Source: HK1 sp965204915
GTDB taxonomy: Bacteria > Pseudomonadota > Gammaproteobacteria > HK1
NCBI GenBank assembly: GCA_965204915.1
Contig: OZ242023.1
Coordinates: 1,798,001-1,862,000 of the forward strand
Reading direction: 5' to 3'
DNA length: 64,000 nucleotides
The position numbers and the translations under genes were made by a program. The notes beneath the pieces are model-generated. The model was not told the DNA's origin. It ran no database searches and worked only from the letters and a program-made list of their open reading frames with translations. Positions 52,659 through 60,605 of the stretch are shown piece by piece; the stretch's first letter is position 1, and the number at the start of each line of letters is the position of its first letter.

Positions 52659-53405
52659 TCAATGGACGGAGTACGCCGCCGCTGCCTCCCGCACCCGCAC
52701 GCTCGCCTGCCGCCGGCGGCGCACGATGCGGGCCACCGCCTTCGCCCGTTCGTCCGAAGTCTGGCTGGCCCCGACCGCTTCCACCGACTCGCACACGTCA
52801 TCCGGCGTCAGCCCTTCCAGCACTTCCGAGGCATCGAGCCGGCGCGGCGCGTTCCCGGCGTGCAGGGCGAGAAACTCTGCCTGCAGCTCCCTCGTCCCCT
52901 TGCGCCCGTGCAGCCGCCACAGCTCCCGCACCCCCATCTGGCCGTAGCGTTCGGCCTTGCCTTCATCGGCGTGCGTGATCTCGACCTCCACCACCAGATC
53001 GGGCGCGATGCGCTCGACGAAGGCGTCCAGGGCTGCATCCCCATCGGCGCGGGCCGCGTAAAAGCCTCTGGCACGCTCGCCGACGTAGAACGCGCAGTCC
53101 GGCTCCATCCCCGTGCCGGGCGGCTCGCCTTGCCCACGAAGCCGCGTGCTGCGGATCCCCTTCGATACACCGGCGGTCACACTCCCGGCAACGTCCACGA
53201 TATCGTCCAGGATCCTGGCCAGGTCTTCGTGGGGGAACGAGGGCGCCATCAGGGTGATGATCCCGCGCACCGGGTCGAGGCAGACCCGGCGGAAGCGGCG
53301 GTTCCAGTCGATGGCCGCGAGCTCGGCGATGGTGTCGGCGTCGGCGCGCAGGACGTGGATGGTGGAGCCGAGGGGGCCGGTGTACATGGTGGCGGGGGCG
53401 TTCAT
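52659..53405 (-). CDS. Uma2-family putative endonuclease, copy C
   Basis: Length is 248 residues, almost the same as copy A in the middle (LMAPSFPHEDLARILDDIVD) and as copy B in the C-terminal third (RELQAEFLALHAGNAPRRLD). It therefore looks like a mosaic of the other two or evidence of gene conversion. The catalytic line is APDLVVEVEITHADEGKAE. Upstream, 53421-53454 recurs at 26006-26039. The role is unknown. Confidence 0.82.
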   Translation of the reverse strand: MNAPATMYTGPLGSTIHVLRADADTIAELAAIDWNRRFRRVCLDPVRGIITLMAPSFPHEDLARILDDIVDVAGSVTAGVSKGIRSTRLRGQGEPPGTGMEPDCAFYVGERARGFYAARADGDAALDAFVERIAPDLVVEVEITHADEGKAERYGQMGVRELWRLHGRKGTRELQAEFLALHAGNAPRRLDASEVLEGLTPDDVCESVEAVGASQTSDERAKAVARIVRRRRQASVRVREAAAAYSVH

Positions 53406-53543
53406 GGCGGATGTCCCGGTGTGAAATGGCTGTTCATCATTGTACCGGCATCCGCAAACACACCACCGCGCGATTCAACGCACGGCGTGTGTTTTGGAAA
53501 CGCCTGCCGTTCGATGCGCAACCAGCCCCGGACGCCGATTGCT

Positions 53544-53613
53544 TCACGGCCCGTCCTGCCCGCCGTAGCGTCCCGGCTCTTCCCGTACCTGCATCGGCCG
53601 CGTCAGCGTGTTC
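53544..53613 (-). pseudogene. Fragment of the helicase gene 3' end
   Basis: On the minus strand this reads VNTLTRPMQVREEPGRYGGQ and stops, against VNALTRPMQVRDDRGRYGEK at the end of the intact helicase gene. The similarity continues past the stop (GCGCAACCAGCCCCGGACGC at 53516). About 100 bases of 32430-32530 are thus repeated here. Confidence 0.7.
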
Positions 53614-53634
53614 ACCGGCGTCCCAACCGAATTC

Positions 53635-53685
53635 TTGACCATTTTGGTCGGGTAATCGTAGGATGCCCGACCGTTTTGGTCAGGG
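53635..53685 (+). promoter_or_regulatory. Tandem IscR/Rrf2-type operators of the suf operon
   Basis: TTGACCATTTTGGTCGGGTA (53635-53654) and CCCGACCGTTTTGGTCAGGG (53666-53685) each contain GACC-N5-GGTC. The centres are 32 bases apart, about three helical turns, so two dimers would bind the same face. The layout resembles type 1 IscR sites before isc and suf operons. A regulator gene is not in the window. Confidence 0.65.
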
Positions 53686-53715
53686 ATTCGATTCGGCGAA
53701 GGGGACGCGATCTCG

Positions 53716-53994
53716 ATGATCGTCAACGGATTCTGCAAGGACATGTTCCGGGCGCTGTCGATGGGGTGCGCGATCGACGCCCCCAGGGACGTGGCGGACG
53801 GCGTGAACGCGCTGATGGGTCCGGAGCGGGCGGCGATCCTCGTCACCCACTGCCAGCGCCGGCTCGACTCCATCGTCCCCGACCGCGTCCACGTGCCGAG
53901 CGGCGGGCACATCGCGACCTCCGGCGGGCAGGGTCTGGCACTGGAGCTCGAATCGAGAGACTACGAGTGGGTGCGGGAGGCGGCCGGCGCATGA
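53716..53994 (+). pseudogene. In-frame remnant joining the end of SufB to the end of SufC
   Basis: The 92-residue frame starts MIVNGFCKDMFRALSM, which matches the C-terminal block of SufB (VNGFCKEV-x4-LPM). It then jumps to AIDAPRDVADGVNALMGPER and ILVTHCQRRLDSIVPDRVHV, the last third of SufC from the D-loop on. SufC Walker A, signature and Walker B are gone, as is most of SufB. One deletion therefore removed most of sufB and the sufC 5' part; the operon promoter was kept. The stop overlaps an sufD start (ATGA), as in the intact operon. Confidence 0.8.
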
Positions 53995-54110
53995 GCGACG
54001 CGGCGGCATCGACGGCGGCGGCCCGCTACGCCGACGCCTTCGCCCGGCGCGATGCGGCGCTGCCCGGCCATGATTCGGCGGGGCCGTGGAAGGCGACGGC
54101 CGGCGCATGA
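53991..54110 (+). pseudogene. Duplicated 5' end of sufD
   Basis: The first 30 residues, MSDAAASTAAARYADAFARR, then DAALPGHD, are the same as those of the real sufD 116 bases downstream (one Asp-Ala for Glu-Thr change). After PGHD the frame runs into SAGPWKATAGA and stops with ATGA overlapping the true start. It is a tandem duplication of about 116 bp that keeps the overlap coupling. Confidence 0.8.
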
Positions 54111-55480
54111 GCGACGCGGCGGCATCGACGGCGGCGGCCCGCTACGCCGACGCCTTCGCCCGGCGCGAAACGGCGCTGCCCGGCCACGATCTGGCGTGGC
54201 TGCGGGACCTGCGGCGCGCGGCCGTCGATACGTTCTCGCGCTCGGGCTTCCCGACCCCGCGCCACGAGCACTGGAAGTACACGAACGTGGCCTCCATCGA
54301 GAAGCGCGCATTCGACCTCGACGGAGCCGGAGCGCCCGGCAACGGCGCGGGCGGAACGCTTCCCGGCGGAAACGGCACGAGCGGGGCGTTCCTCGACACC
54401 GGCGGCGCCCCACGCCTCGTGTTCGTCGACGGCCGGCTCGACCGCGGGCTCTCGAACCTCGACGCCCTGCCGCCCGGAATCACCGTCGAGGACTTCCCGC
54501 ACGCCCTCGAACGCGACCCCGCGTTCTTCGAGGGCCGGCTCGCGCAGATCGTGCGTCCGGAGAAGAGCGCGTTCGCCGCGCTCAACACCGCGTTCATGGA
54601 CACCGGCGCGGTGGTCCGGGCCGCCCCGGGGACGGTCGCCGATGCCCCCGTGCACCTCGTGTTCGTGTCCGGCTCGAAGGAGCGCGAGCGCGCGTACTCC
54701 CCACGCATCGTGATCGCGGCGGAGGCGGGGTCGCGCATCGCGGTGGTCGAGCACTTCACCGGGGTGGACGGCGCCGTGTATCTCGACAACGTCGTCACCG
54801 AGGTCGACGTGGCGGAGGACGCCGCCGTCGAGCACTACAAGGTGCAGCAGGCGGGGGCCGCCGCGTACCACGTCGCCGCGCTCGAAGCGAGGCTCGCGCG
54901 GGGCGCTGCGTTCCACTCCTTCGCGGTGTCGCTCGGGGCCCGGCTCTCGCGCCACGACATCGACGTGACCCTCGACCGCGAGCACGCGCGCTGCTCCCTC
55001 GACGGGCTCTACATGGCGAACGGACGCCAGCACACCGACTTCCACACCAACGTCGAGCACGCCGCGCCGCACTGCGCAAGCCACGAGTACTACAAGGGCA
55101 TCGCCGGCGGGCGCGGGCGCGGGGTGTTCAACGGGCGGGTGCACGTGCACCCGCACGCGCAGAAGACCGAGGCCCACCAGACCAACCGCAACCTGCTGCT
55201 CTCGCGCAACGCCGAGATCGACACCAAGCCGCAGCTCGAGATCCACGCCGACGACGTGAAGTGCTCGCACGGGGCCACCATCGGGCAGCTCGACGAGCAG
55301 ATGCTGTTCTACCTGCGCGCGCGCGGGCTCGCGGAGAGCGCGGCGCGCGGCATGCTCACCTACGGCTTCGCGCGCGACGTGGTCGAGCGGATCGCCCGGC
55401 CCGGGCTGCGCGAGCCGATCGGGGCGGCGGTGCTCGGGCACCTTCCGGGCGGCGACGGCTTGCGGGAGATCCTCCGGTGA
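54107..55480 (+). CDS. sufD: Fe-S cluster assembly protein SufD
   Basis: Length is 457 residues from ATG 54107, which overlaps the duplicated leader. Typical blocks are SGFPTPRHEHWKYTNVASIE, VEHFTGVDGAVYLDNVVTEV, NGRQHTDFHTNVEHAAPHCA and VKCSHGATIGQLDEQMLFYL. SufD forms the SufBC2D scaffold that builds Fe-S clusters under iron or oxidative stress. Since SufB and SufC are not complete here, the protein needs partners made elsewhere in the genome. The stop overlaps the sufS start (GTGA). Confidence 0.93.
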   Translation: MSDAAASTAAARYADAFARRETALPGHDLAWLRDLRRAAVDTFSRSGFPTPRHEHWKYTNVASIEKRAFDLDGAGAPGNGAGGTLPGGNGTSGAFLDTGGAPRLVFVDGRLDRGLSNLDALPPGITVEDFPHALERDPAFFEGRLAQIVRPEKSAFAALNTAFMDTGAVVRAAPGTVADAPVHLVFVSGSKERERAYSPRIVIAAEAGSRIAVVEHFTGVDGAVYLDNVVTEVDVAEDAAVEHYKVQQAGAAAYHVAALEARLARGAAFHSFAVSLGARLSRHDIDVTLDREHARCSLDGLYMANGRQHTDFHTNVEHAAPHCASHEYYKGIAGGRGRGVFNGRVHVHPHAQKTEAHQTNRNLLLSRNAEIDTKPQLEIHADDVKCSHGATIGQLDEQMLFYLRARGLAESAARGMLTYGFARDVVERIARPGLREPIGAAVLGHLPGGDGLREILR

Positions 55481-56766
55481 GCGTGGCGACGGATCGTCCA
55501 CCGCAACCGCGGCCGCCGCAGCAACCGCAGCCGCCGGGGCGCAACCTGTACGACGTCGAGCGGGTGCGCGCCGAGTTCCCGATCCTCGACCAGGAGGTCA
55601 ACGGCCGCCCGCTCGTCTACCTCGACAACGGCGCGACGAGCCAGAAGCCGCAGCAGGTCATCGACACGTTGCGCCGCTACTACGAGGCCGACAACGCGAA
55701 CGTCCACCGGGGGCTGCACGCGCTGAGCGAGCGCGCGACGAGCGCTTACGAAGGGGCGCGGGATACGGTGAGGGCGTTCCTGAACGCGGCGGATCGGCGC
55801 GAGATCGTCTTCGTGCGCGGCGCCACCGAGGGATTGAACCTGGTCGCGCAGGGCTGGGCGCGGCCCCGGCTGCGCCCGGACGACGAGATCGTCACCACCA
55901 CCATGGAGCACCATTCGAACATCGTCCCGTGGCAGCTCGTCTGCCGGCAGACCGGCGCCCGGCTGCGCGTCGCGCCGATCCACGACAGCGGCGAGCTCGA
56001 CATGGAGGCGTTCGCGAGCCTGCTGAACGAGCGTACCCGGGTGGTGGCCGCGGCCCACGTCTCCAACGCCCTCGGGACCGTCAACCCGGTCCGGGAGATC
56101 GTCGAGGTGGCGCACGCCGCCGGTGCGGTGGCGGTGCTCGACGGCGCCCAGGCCGCTCCCCACTGCGCGGTCGACGTCCGCGCCATCGGCTGCGACTTCT
56201 ACACCTTCTCCAGCCACAAGACCTACGGCCCGACCGGCATGGGGGTGCTCTACGGCCGCGCCGAGCGGCTGGAGGAGGCGGAGCCCTACCAGGGCGGCGG
56301 GGACATGATCCGCACCGTCTCGTTCGAGGAATCGACCTGGAACGACCTCCCGTACAAGTTCGAGGCCGGGACCCCGAACATCGCCGGGACCATCGGGCTC
56401 GGCGCCGCGGTGGAGTTCATGACCGGGCTCGGCATGGACGCCATCGCCGCGCACGAGCACGACGTCCTGGAGTACGCCACCGGGGCCCTCGATGCGCTCG
56501 ACGGGGTGCGCATCGTCGGCACTGCGCGCGAGAAAGCGGGTATCCTCTCGTTCACCGTCGAGGGAGTGCACCCGCACGACGTGGGCACCATCGTCGACCA
56601 GCACGGGGTGGCCATCCGGGCCGGCCACCACTGCGCGATGCCGCTGATGAGGCGCTACCGGGTGCCGGCGCTGTCGCGGGCCTCGCTCGGGCTCTACAAC
56701 ACCCGGGCGGACGTCGACGCCCTCGTCGAGGGCCTGCGCAAGGTGAAGGAGATCTTCGACCGGTGA
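55477..56766 (+). CDS. sufS: Cysteine desulfurase SufS
   Basis: Length is 429 residues from GTG 55477. The first 20 residues are Pro/Gln-rich and not conserved. PLP-Lys lies in FSSHKTYGPTGMGVLYGRAE, and the active Cys is residue 386 in IRAGHHCAMPLMRRY. LVYLDNGATSQKPQQVIDTL is the family start. It removes sulfur from cysteine as a persulfide and passes it to SufU. It is coupled on both sides by four-base overlaps. Confidence 0.96.
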   Translation: MSVATDRPPQPRPPQQPQPPGRNLYDVERVRAEFPILDQEVNGRPLVYLDNGATSQKPQQVIDTLRRYYEADNANVHRGLHALSERATSAYEGARDTVRAFLNAADRREIVFVRGATEGLNLVAQGWARPRLRPDDEIVTTTMEHHSNIVPWQLVCRQTGARLRVAPIHDSGELDMEAFASLLNERTRVVAAAHVSNALGTVNPVREIVEVAHAAGAVAVLDGAQAAPHCAVDVRAIGCDFYTFSSHKTYGPTGMGVLYGRAERLEEAEPYQGGGDMIRTVSFEESTWNDLPYKFEAGTPNIAGTIGLGAAVEFMTGLGMDAIAAHEHDVLEYATGALDALDGVRIVGTAREKAGILSFTVEGVHPHDVGTIVDQHGVAIRAGHHCAMPLMRRYRVPALSRASLGLYNTRADVDALVEGLRKVKEIFDR

Positions 56767-57218
56767 ACGATCTTCGCGAGCTGTACGAGGAGGTCATCCT
56801 CGACCACAACCGCAACCCGCGGAACTACCCCTGCCGCCCGGAGAAGACGAACCGCTCCGCGCACGGGTTCAACCCGATCTGCGGCGACGAGTTCTTCGTC
56901 CATCTCCACGTGGACGACGGGATCATCCGGGACATCGGCTTCGACGGCGCGGGCTGCGCGATCGCGACCGCGTCCGCATCGCTGATGACCGAGGCGCTGA
57001 AGGGCCGGCCGGCGGAGGACGCGCAACGCCTGTTCTCGGAGGTCCACACGCTGCTGACCGAGGAGCGCCAGGTCGGCGGGCCCGGCGAGTTCCTCGGCAA
57101 GCTCACCGTGCTCACCGGGGTGAAGGAGTATCCGATGCGCGTGAAGTGCGCGACGCTCGCATGGCATACCATGAAGGCCGCGCTCCACGGAGACGACCAG
57201 ACGGTGTGCACGGAATGA
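56763..57218 (+). CDS. sufU: SufU, sulfur-relay/zinc protein of the IscU fold
   Basis: Length is 151 residues from GTG 56763. The three zinc or sulfur ligand Cys are C40 (NPICGDEF), C65 (GAGCAIATASASL) and C129 (RVKCATLAW). The spacing between the second and third Cys, with about 20 extra residues, marks SufU rather than IscU. It accepts persulfide sulfur from SufS. It overlaps sufS by GTGA and sufT by ATGA. Confidence 0.94.
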   Translation: MNDLRELYEEVILDHNRNPRNYPCRPEKTNRSAHGFNPICGDEFFVHLHVDDGIIRDIGFDGAGCAIATASASLMTEALKGRPAEDAQRLFSEVHTLLTEERQVGGPGEFLGKLTVLTGVKEYPMRVKCATLAWHTMKAALHGDDQTVCTE

Positions 57219-58015
57219 ACGGAATCGATGACGACCGGGCGCCGGGAGCGGCTCCGTCCGCTCCGCCACCGGAGGACCAGGGCATGACATCCGCGACGAA
57301 AGAAGTGGCTTCTTCCGCGTCCGCCGTGTCCGCCGCGGCCCCCCCGTCTGGAGCCCGGGAGGGAGGCATGGAGCACACGGTCGAAGGCGCGGCCCCGGCG
57401 CCGCCGGAGGGCCGGGGCATGGAGCACGGGGCGGAAGAGGCGGTTTCTTCCGCTATGCCCCCGTCCGGAGCCCGGGAGGGAGACATGGAGCGCACGGTCG
57501 AGGGCGCGGCCCCGGCGCCGCCGGAGGGCTGGGGCATGGAGCACAGTGCGGAAGATCCGGCTTCTTCCGCTACGCCCCCGTCCGGGGCCCGGGAGAAAGA
57601 CATGGAACGCACGGTCGAGGACACGGCAGCTTCCGCCCTGCCTTCGTTCGAGCCCTGGGGCAGGCAGCGGGCGGCGGCGGAGGGCGGTGCGGCCGGCGAG
57701 ACGGACGGGGCGGCTTCCCTCGACGATCGGATCGTCGCCGCGCTGCGCGAGGTCTACGACCCCGAGATCCCCGTCAACATCTACGACCTCGGGCTCATCT
57801 ACCGCATCGACCGCGACGACCTGGGGGTGGTCGAGATCGACATGACCCTGACCGCGCCCGGGTGCCCGGTCGCGCAGACCTTCCCCGGCGTGGTCGAGGC
57901 CGCGGTGCAGAACGTGGAGGGGGTGGCGACGGCGGAGGTCGAGCTGGTCTGGGAGCCGCCGTGGACCCCGGAGCGCATGAGCGAGGCGGCCAAGCTGGAG
58001 CTCGGGTTCTTCTGA
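57215..58015 (+). CDS. sufT: SufT/MIP18-like (DUF59) protein with a long repetitive N-terminus
   Basis: Length is 266 residues. The last 105 residues are the DUF59 domain: RIVAALREVYDPEIPVNIYD, LGLIYRIDRDDLGVVEIDMT and LTAPGCPVAQTFPGVVEAAV, with the conserved Cys. The first 160 residues are low-complexity and include a 39-residue unit (117 bp) present three times, each with M-E-H/R-T-V-E-G/D, at about residues 52, 91 and 130. Known SufT proteins usually lack this. SufT helps Fe-S maturation when demand is high. It is the last coupled gene of the suf operon. Confidence 0.88.
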   Translation: MNGIDDDRAPGAAPSAPPPEDQGMTSATKEVASSASAVSAAAPPSGAREGGMEHTVEGAAPAPPEGRGMEHGAEEAVSSAMPPSGAREGDMERTVEGAAPAPPEGWGMEHSAEDPASSATPPSGAREKDMERTVEDTAASALPSFEPWGRQRAAAEGGAAGETDGAASLDDRIVAALREVYDPEIPVNIYDLGLIYRIDRDDLGVVEIDMTLTAPGCPVAQTFPGVVEAAVQNVEGVATAEVELVWEPPWTPERMSEAAKLELGFF

Positions 58016-58176
58016 TCTCCGGCGCCCGATGAGCCCCGGTGTCCGATGAGCCCGGTGTCTCACCACCAAGCCGCAGGCACGGGCCGTCCGGCGTGGTCGT
58101 TCCCGAGCCCGCCGCTTGCGCACCGGGGTGACTCCACCCCAACCCGGCATAGCCGGAACCAAACGCCGGTTGCGAA

Positions 58177-58216
58177 CCTGGGAGCGGCGCGTCCGTCAGG
58201 ACGCGCCGCTCCCAGG
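58177..58216. terminator. Strong hairpin after the suf operon
   Basis: CCTGGGAGCGGCGCGTCC (58177-58194) and GGACGCGCCGCTCCCAGG (58199-58216) are perfect 18-base complements with a four-base loop. It lies 160 bases after sufT and 90 before the Rieske gene. It may end the suf transcript or reduce read-through. No T-run follows, so it is not a classic intrinsic terminator. Confidence 0.55.
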
Positions 58217-58303
58217 AATCCGGCATCGGGGAGCCGGCAGCCGGGCGGCGGACAATTCTTCGTCGTTTTGTCGAAGACTTCACGGGGAAGAGGCTACCGA
58301 ACG

Positions 58304-58624
58304 ATGAGCGACTGGACGAACGTGGCTTCGGCCGACGAGCTCGACCCCGGCGAGTATCTTGCGGTCAGGGTCGACGACGTCGACGTCGCGGTGTTCAACC
58401 TCGACGGCGAGTACTTCGCGATCGAGGACGTGTGCACCCACGACTTCGGCATGCTCACCGGCGGATGCGTGGAGGACGGCCGGGTCATGTGCCCGCGCCA
58501 CGGGGCCTGGTTCGACATCCGCACCGGAGAGGCGCTCACCCCGCCGGCCTACGAGCCGGTCGCCACGTTCCCGGTCCGCATCCACGACGGCACCGTCCAG
58601 ATCCGGGACGACCGCGACGACTGA
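58304..58624 (+). CDS. Rieske [2Fe-2S] ferredoxin
   Basis: Length is 106 residues. The cluster ligands are C44 and H46 (VCTHDFGML), and C63 and H66 (VMCPRHGAWFD). The rest follows dioxygenase-type Rieske ferredoxins (LAVRVDDVDVAVFNLDGEYF). It probably carries electrons, or is a late member of the suf regulon, as small Rieske genes often follow suf genes. It is separated from sufT by a strong hairpin and has no partner oxygenase nearby. Confidence 0.88.
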   Translation: MSDWTNVASADELDPGEYLAVRVDDVDVAVFNLDGEYFAIEDVCTHDFGMLTGGCVEDGRVMCPRHGAWFDIRTGEALTPPAYEPVATFPVRIHDGTVQIRDDRDD

Positions 58625-58715
58625 ATCCGGATGGCTCAGGGCCGGCGAAGCCGGCCAGGAACATGGCCCACGCCGACCCCACAAGCGCGAGCGCATCCGC
58701 ATCGGCTCGCCATCG

Positions 58716-59123
58716 TCACTTCCCTCCCTCCTCGCCTTCGTCCAGCACGAGCGAGGCCGAGTTCATGCAGTAGCGCAGTCCCGTCGGCGGCGGCCCGTCG
58801 GGGAAGACGTGACCGAGATGGGCGTCGCAGATCGCGCAGAGGGCCTCGGTGCGGCGCATCCAGAGCGAGCGATCCTCCTCCTCGGCGACGTTGCTCCCGT
58901 CGATCGGCTCGTAGAAGCTCGGCCAGCCGGTGCCGGAATCGAACTTCGTCGCGGAGTCGAACAGCGGCGTGCCGCAGCAGCGGCACCGGTAGACGCCGTC
59001 GCGCTTGCAGTCGTGGTACTCACCGGTGAAGGCGCGCTCGGTGCCCTTCTCGCGGGTCACGTGGTACTGCTCCGGTGTCAGCATCGCGCGCCATTCCCGG
59101 TCCTGCTTCACCACTTTCTTCAT
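58716..59123 (-). CDS. msrB: Peptide-methionine (R)-S-oxide reductase
   Basis: Length is 135 residues from ATG 59123. Zinc pairs are C47/C50 (YRCRCCGTPLF) and the CAICDAHLGHVF pair. The GTGWPSFYEPI block is family-typical. The catalytic Cys is residue 119 in LRYCMNSASL. It repairs methionine-R-sulfoxide. It ends in a short acidic tail (DEGEEGGK). It is convergent with the Rieske gene. Confidence 0.95.
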   Translation of the reverse strand: MKKVVKQDREWRAMLTPEQYHVTREKGTERAFTGEYHDCKRDGVYRCRCCGTPLFDSATKFDSGTGWPSFYEPIDGSNVAEEEDRSLWMRRTEALCAICDAHLGHVFPDGPPPTGLRYCMNSASLVLDEGEEGGK

Positions 59124-59196
59124 GTCGTGCTCCCCATGCCGTCTTCCCTCACGGGTTCGTCGATCACGCCGGATCCCGCAGCTCCCGGGCGGGCGG

Positions 59197-60579
59197 TTAC
59201 CGTTCCACCTGCAACGCGACGACCAGATCCAGCACGTTGGTGCCGGTCGGTCCAGTCTGCACCAGATCGCCGCTCGCTTCGAGAAACGTCCCCGCATCCG
59301 CGCCACGCAGGCAGCGATCGGGGTCTAGACCGGCCGCGATACCGCGTGCGATGGTGCTCCCGTCGACCAGCGCGCCCGCGTCTTCGCCGGGGCCGTCGGT
59401 GCCGTCGGTGCCCGCCGCGAGCACATGGACCCCCGCGCGCCCGCGGATCTCCAGCGCCGCCGCGAGCGCGAGGCTCTGGCACCGTCCTCCCCGTCCGGGG
59501 TTCGGAGGCAGCACCACCGTCGTCTCCCCCGCATGGACGTGGGCGGCCGGCTTCGTCCGCGCGATCGCGCGCCCGATGCGGCGGCCGGTCTCGATCGCGT
59601 CCCCTTCCAGAAGATCCGGATGCTCGACCACGTCGATGCCCGCCGCCCCGTACACCGCGGCGGCGGCGGCGCGCGCATCGGCGGGGCGGGCGATGACCTC
59701 GGTGTGAACGTGGCCCGCCGCCGCCTCGCCCGAGAGCGGGGGCGCCTGCCGCCCCATCTCCGCCAGCCACGGCGGAAGGTCGAGGTCGCCGATCTCGATA
59801 TCCTCGCTCCCATGCGCGACCAGCAGCCCCGACCCGATGACCTTCGGATCGTCGCCGGGCACGTCCGAGATCGCGAGGTGGAGGGTGCGGCGGGGGGCGA
59901 TGCGCTGCGCGAGGCGTCCTCCCTTGATGCGCGAGAGGCGCTTGCGCACCCGGTTCATCGCGCCGATCGGCAGGCCCTCGGCCAGCAGGTACTCGTTCAA
60001 CCGAGCGAGGTCACGGGCGTCGAACCCGTCCGGCAGGACCTCGACGAGTGCGGAGGCGCCGCCCGAAGCCAGCGCCAGCACGTCCGCGCCGACGGGAATC
60101 GCATCGATGAAGTCCAGGAGGATCCGGCCGGCCGCGAGGCAGGACTCGTCGGGCACCGGATGCGAGGATTCGACGACCTCGACGGGCCAGCCCGGATCGA
60201 GCAGGCCGCCCGCGTGGCCATGCTTGGTGACCACGAGCGCGCGTTCGATGCCTTCCCCGAGCACGTCGAACGCCCCGGCCATCATGGCCGCCGCCGCCTT
60301 TCCCACCGCGAATGCGAAACGCGGGGTGAACGGCGACCGCCGGTGCGGTCGCTTGGCGATTCCGCGTAGCGGAATCGCGGACACCTCAGCCGGCGCCGCA
60401 GACGCGCGAGGAACCGCCTCGTTCCATACGGGCAGGGGCTCTTCGGCCAGGCGGCGGCGCACGCAGGCGCGTCCTCCCGTCGCATCGAGCGCGGCCCGAT
60501 AGCCGTCGAGCAGGAGGCGGCGCGGATCCTTCACTGCATTCGCGGAGCCCATTCCGAATCCGTAATCCTTGCGCTTCAA
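59197..60579 (-). CDS. Glycerate 2-kinase (DUF4147/MOFRL family)
   Basis: Length is 460 residues. The N-terminal DUF4147 domain has FAFAVGKAAAAMMAGAFDVL, ALVVTKHGHAGGLLDP and ESSHPVPDESCLAAGR. The C-terminal MOFRL domain has RGGRCQSLALAAALEIRGRA and AGTDGTDGPGEDAGALVDG. It would phosphorylate glycerate, joining hydroxypyruvate or tartronate metabolism to glycolysis. Older names are TtuD or hydroxypyruvate reductase. Residues about 66-80 (SAIPLRGIAKRPHRRS) come from the palindrome at 60345-60385. ATG 60552 is an alternative start. It lies 26 bases after metZ, so it is probably in one unit with it. Confidence 0.9.
   Translation of the reverse strand: MKRKDYGFGMGSANAVKDPRRLLLDGYRAALDATGGRACVRRRLAEEPLPVWNEAVPRASAAPAEVSAIPLRGIAKRPHRRSPFTPRFAFAVGKAAAAMMAGAFDVLGEGIERALVVTKHGHAGGLLDPGWPVEVVESSHPVPDESCLAAGRILLDFIDAIPVGADVLALASGGASALVEVLPDGFDARDLARLNEYLLAEGLPIGAMNRVRKRLSRIKGGRLAQRIAPRRTLHLAISDVPGDDPKVIGSGLLVAHGSEDIEIGDLDLPPWLAEMGRQAPPLSGEAAAGHVHTEVIARPADARAAAAAVYGAAGIDVVEHPDLLEGDAIETGRRIGRAIARTKPAAHVHAGETTVVLPPNPGRGGRCQSLALAAALEIRGRAGVHVLAAGTDGTDGPGEDAGALVDGSTIARGIAAGLDPDRCLRGADAGTFLEASGDLVQTGPTGTNVLDLVVALQVER
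60345..60385. repeat. Intragenic palindromic element, copy 2
   Basis: Arms are GCGATTCCG and CGGAATCGC. It is almost the same as the copy in the helicase gene (33765-33805). It lies in frame within the N-terminal part of glycerate kinase, between variable residues, so it does not break the fold. Confidence 0.65.
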
Positions 60580-60605
60580 TCCCCTGCGCTTCGGTCTCCC
60601 GTGCT

